64,000 nucleotides of DNA from positions 1-64,000 of the forward strand of contig NZ_FPBH01000007.1 in NCBI RefSeq assembly GCF_900116445.1, written 5' to 3'. Both the position numbers and the translations under genes were made by a program. Shown here in pieces: positions 61,257 through 64,000 of the stretch (position 1 is the first letter of the stretch; each line of letters opens with the position of its first letter). This DNA is from Paraburkholderia aspalathi (GTDB lineage Bacteria; Pseudomonadota; Gammaproteobacteria; Burkholderiales; Burkholderiaceae). The notes beneath the pieces are model-generated. The model was given only the letters and a program-made list of their open reading frames with translations. It ran no database searches and was not told the DNA's origin.

Positions 61257-62234
61257 ATGAAATTCCTGCGTTCATTGATTACGCTGACCGTCGGCGCGGC
61301 CGCATTTGCCTGCGTCGCCACCGCACAAGCCGAGGACATCAATCTCGGCATCATCTCGACCGACTCCTCCTCCGTGCTGAAACAGCGCTGGGAGCCGCTG
61401 ATCGACGACATGAACAAGCAAACCGGCCTGAACGTCAAAGCGTTCTTCGCGACCGACTACGCCGGCATCATCGAAGGCATGCGCTTTAACAAGGTACAGG
61501 TCGGTTATTTCGGCAATGCGTCGGCGATCGAAGCGGTGGATCGCTCGCAAGGCGAAGTGTTCGCGAAAGTCCTGTATCTGAACGGCGACGCCGGTTACAA
61601 GTCGGTGCTGATCACCAACGTGAACAGCCGCTTCAAGACGCTCGACGACGTGTTCAAGAACACGAAGGACGTCACACTCGGTTTCGGCGATCCGAACTCC
61701 ACCTCGGGCACGCTGATCCCCGGCTATTACCTGTTCGCCCAGCACAAGACGCCGGTCAACACCTCGTTCAAGGCCGTGCTGCCGTCGAGCCACGAAGCGA
61801 ATCTGCTGGCTGTGGTGAACAACAAGATCGACATCGCGACCAACAACACCGAGATGCTCGACACGCTGAAGAAGCAGCATCCGGACAAGTTTGCGCAAGT
61901 GCGCGTGTTGTGGACGTCGCCGCTGATTCCGTCGGACCCGCTGGTATGGCGCAAGGATCTGCCGCAAGCCACCAAGGACAAGATCCGCAACTTCTTCGTG
62001 AACTACGGCAAGACCGATCCGCATGAAAAACAGGTGATGGCTGCCATCACGGGCTACGCCGGCTTCGCGGCATCGTCGGATGAGCAGTTGCTGCCGATTC
62101 GCCAGGTCGCGCTGTTCCAGCAGAAGCAGAAGATCGAGAGCGACACGCATCTTTCCGACGACGACCGCAAGACCCAACTGGCCGCACTCGACGCCAAGCT
62201 GAGCGCACTCAACACCGCCGTAGCCAAGCAATGA
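61257..62234 (+). CDS. phnD: Phosphonate ABC transporter substrate-binding protein PhnD
   Basis: A 325-residue periplasmic protein with a signal peptide ([20 protein letters not shown], cleaved after AQA). Mature [20 protein letters not shown] and [20 protein letters not shown], and [20 protein letters not shown], fit the PhnD family. It binds phosphonates such as 2-aminoethylphosphonate. Its stop overlaps phnE by four bases. Confidence 0.94.
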   Translation: MKFLRSLITLTVGAAAFACVATAQAEDINLGIISTDSSSVLKQRWEPLIDDMNKQTGLNVKAFFATDYAGIIEGMRFNKVQVGYFGNASAIEAVDRSQGEVFAKVLYLNGDAGYKSVLITNVNSRFKTLDDVFKNTKDVTLGFGDPNSTSGTLIPGYYLFAQHKTPVNTSFKAVLPSSHEANLLAVVNNKIDIATNNTEMLDTLKKQHPDKFAQVRVLWTSPLIPSDPLVWRKDLPQATKDKIRNFFVNYGKTDPHEKQVMAAITGYAGFAASSDEQLLPIRQVALFQQKQKIESDTHLSDDDRKTQLAALDAKLSALNTAVAKQ

Positions 62235-63070
62235 ACACTGTTGATCTGATCACGTCGCCCACGCGTGCGAGCGAAGCGCTCGCCGCGCAGGCGGCGCGCG
62301 CCGCCCCCGCTGCGGGCAAGCGCAGCTGGCTGTCGCTCATCGGTTGGATCGCCGTGCTCGCCGTGTTGGGTGGCGCCTGGCACGGCGCCGATATGCGACC
62401 GCTCGACCTGCTCTCCGACTCCGGCAACATGGGCCAGTTCGCCAAGGACTTCTTCCCGCCGGACTTCACCGAATGGCGCAGCTATCTGCACGAGATGTAT
62501 GTGACGCTGTCGGTGGCGGTGTGGGGCACGGCCCTCTCGCTAGTGTGCGCTGTGCCGTGTGGGCTGATGTCCGCGCACAACATGGCGCCGATGTGGGTCG
62601 TGCAGCCGATGCGCCGCATGATGGACGCGTGCCGCGCGATCAATGAAATGGTCTTCGCGATGTTGTTCATCGTGGCCGTGGGACTCGGTCCGTTCGCCGG
62701 CGTGCTGGCGTTGTGGGTGCATACCACCGGCGTGCTCGCCAAGCTCTTCGCCGAAGCGGTCGAGGCAATCGATCCGCGTCCGGCCGAAGGCGTGCGCGCT
62801 ACCGGCGCGACCAGTCTCGACGAAATCATCTACGGTGTGCTGCCGCAAGTGCTGCCGTTGTGGATCTCGTACGCGCTATATCGCTTTGAATCGAACGTGC
62901 GCTCGGCGATGGTGGTCGGCATGGTCGGCGCGGGCGGGATCGGCGTGGTGCTGTACGAGGCGATCCGCTCGTTCAATTATGCGCAGACGGCCGCGGTGAT
63001 GATCATGGTGATCGTGGTCGTGACGGTGATCGATCTGGCGTCCGCGTGGCTGCGCGAACGCGTGACGTGA
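62231..63070 (+). CDS. phnE: Phosphonate ABC transporter permease PhnE
   Basis: A 279-residue protein with about six hydrophobic helices. EAA-like loop: [20 protein letters not shown], followed by [20 protein letters not shown], typical for PhnE. It is translationally coupled to phnD (ATGA overlap). No C-P lyase or phosphonatase gene is seen in this window, so the fate of the imported compound is outside it. Confidence 0.94.
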   Translation: MNTVDLITSPTRASEALAAQAARAAPAAGKRSWLSLIGWIAVLAVLGGAWHGADMRPLDLLSDSGNMGQFAKDFFPPDFTEWRSYLHEMYVTLSVAVWGTALSLVCAVPCGLMSAHNMAPMWVVQPMRRMMDACRAINEMVFAMLFIVAVGLGPFAGVLALWVHTTGVLAKLFAEAVEAIDPRPAEGVRATGATSLDEIIYGVLPQVLPLWISYALYRFESNVRSAMVVGMVGAGGIGVVLYEAIRSFNYAQTAAVMIMVIVVVTVIDLASAWLRERVT

Positions 63071-63096
63071 CCGCTTCACGATTCCTGAATGCCAGG

Positions 63097-63124
63097 GGGT
63101 TGGCAACACGCGCTTCGCCAACCC
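63097..63124 (+). terminator. Hairpin after phnE
   Basis: GGGTTGGC (63097-63104) pairs with GCCAACCC (63117-63124) around a 12-nt loop, 27 bp after the phnE stop. No long T-run follows, so the termination call is moderate. Confidence 0.5.
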
Positions 63125-63347
63125 TCGTTCAGGCCGCTTCGACACGGCGTGCCGATGTGTAAGTGCGCCAGAGTACAAGCGTTGCGCCAGAGTTGAGCGG
63201 CGGGCTCCCGGCGCCATAAATTACCCGCCTTTGCCACACAAAGCCCCTTCACTTTAGTCGTCCACCTCTCCATTCCGGCGTTCTGCTGGAATAATCACGT
63301 GCTTGCAGCCGGCGCGCTGGCCTTCTTTCTCCTCTCCCTGGTTTCTG

Positions 63348-64000
63348 ATGGACACCTTTGTCGTCTTGCTGGTGCTGCTCTCCGCGCTGCTTCACGCTAC
63401 CTGGAACGCGTTTCTGCATCTATCCGAAGACCGCGTATGGCTGCTTGGCATGATGGCGATTCCGTATGTCGCTGTCAGCGCGGTCGGCGTGATCGTGCTT
63501 CCTTTGCCTGCACCTGAGGCGTGGCCTTATATCTTCGCGTCGGTCGTACTCGAATTCGGCTACCTGCTGGCACTGATCCGCGCTTATAAGAGCGGCGATT
63601 TCGGGCAAATCTATCCGATCGCGCGCGGTCTTTCGCCGATGCTCGTATTCGTCGGCGCGCTGGTCTTCGCGCATGAATCGCTCAAGCCGTTGGCGGCCAT
63701 CGGCGTGGCGCTAGTGTCGCTCGGCATCGTCTCACTCGCGTTCCGCCGCGGCATGCAGTTTTCCGGCGAAAGCGTGCCGTTCGCGCTACTGACGGGCTTC
63801 TTTATCGCCACGTATTCGGTCGTCGACGGAATCGGCGCGCGCGTGGCGGGCAACGGCCTGAGTTACATCATGTGGATCTATCTGATCTGGAATGTCCCGC
63901 AGTTTCTGCTTGCGTGGCATTGGCGCGGCGGCGCGAAGGGGTTGTTCATCGGCCGCACGGTGGTGCTCAAGGGCATCGCGTCCGGTGTGCTCGCACTCAC
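63348..64000 (+). CDS. EamA/DMT-family transporter (partial, cut by window end)
   Basis: The ATG at 63348 opens a frame that stays open to the end of the window (217 residues so far). It has repeated hydrophobic helices: TFVVLLVLLSALLHATWNAF, YIFASVVLEFGYLLALIRAY, QIYPIARGLSPMLVFVGALV and PLAAIGVALVSLGIVSLAF, which is the EamA (drug/metabolite transporter) pattern. The second half is missing. The substrate is unknown. Confidence 0.85.
   Translation, partial: MDTFVVLLVLLSALLHATWNAFLHLSEDRVWLLGMMAIPYVAVSAVGVIVLPLPAPEAWPYIFASVVLEFGYLLALIRAYKSGDFGQIYPIARGLSPMLVFVGALVFAHESLKPLAAIGVALVSLGIVSLAFRRGMQFSGESVPFALLTGFFIATYSVVDGIGARVAGNGLSYIMWIYLIWNVPQFLLAWHWRGGAKGLFIGRTVVLKGIASGVLAL

Noticed and set aside
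1..64000. CRISPR array
   Set aside because: No series of regularly spaced short repeats was seen on either strand.

Overview
The window looks like a chromosomal segment of a Paraburkholderia/Burkholderia-type betaproteobacterium. The strongest pointers are a complete CeoR/BpeT - LlpE - CeoA/B - OpcM-type RND efflux locus, flhDC, a 180-kDa-class NAD-glutamate dehydrogenase, a DUF4148 exported protein, a Burkholderia-type Gram-negative porin, and an intergenic palindromic repeat of a kind I associate with this group. No tRNA, rRNA or CRISPR array was recognised.

Left part (about 1-23,100) is accessory DNA, visibly less GC-rich and full of remnants. A catabolic cluster (HxlR regulator, two SDR oxidoreductases, an AAHS-type transporter, a porin; 992-7325) lies between two remnants of IS110-family transposase: a frameshifted C-terminal piece on the left and an N-terminal piece fused to an IS66 C-terminus on the right. 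Then comes a tyrosine-recombinase remnant and a pair of about 500-bp direct repeats (8234-8735 and 19488-19987) enclosing about 10.8 kb. Inside them is the most interesting block: a cytoplasmic-looking subtilase with a small propeptide-like partner (9507-11638), a caspase-like protease translationally coupled to a GHSLG serine hydrolase (14472-11753), a multi-pass membrane protein (16534-15134) and a DUF6765/zinc-phospholipase-like protein (17798-16725). I read this as a candidate conflict/defence or programmed-cell-death cassette built from two protease classes, a lipase-like enzyme, a phospholipase-like enzyme and a membrane protein. It is not one I can name. Right of the second repeat are a two-domain protein with an IS5/DUF4096-like C-terminus, a Panacea-domain antitoxin-like pair and an XRE regulator.

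Right part (about 23,100-64,000) is GC-rich core-like sequence: a DHA2 exporter; small metabolic genes (DoxX, VOC, RbsD/FucU, NTF2-like); a HigB/HigA-type toxin-antitoxin pair; an MmyB-type regulator; a GNAT; a YeeE/YedE transporter; flhDC; mntH; a sulfur-acquisition cluster (acyl-CoA-dehydrogenase-like monooxygenase, MetI, MetN, NtaA-type flavin monooxygenase, MetQ); the RND efflux operon with its divergent LysR regulator; DUF4148; a 650-bp palindromic element; a purine nucleoside permease-like protein; an aldo/keto reductase; a CDF metal exporter; NAD-GDH; a hydrolase/M14 carboxypeptidase pair; phnCDE; and the start of an EamA transporter cut by the window end.

All assignments rest on reading motifs in the translations and on family knowledge; no database search was run. 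Start codons were moved from the longest possible reading frame wherever a ribosome-binding site and the family's usual N-terminus argued for it.
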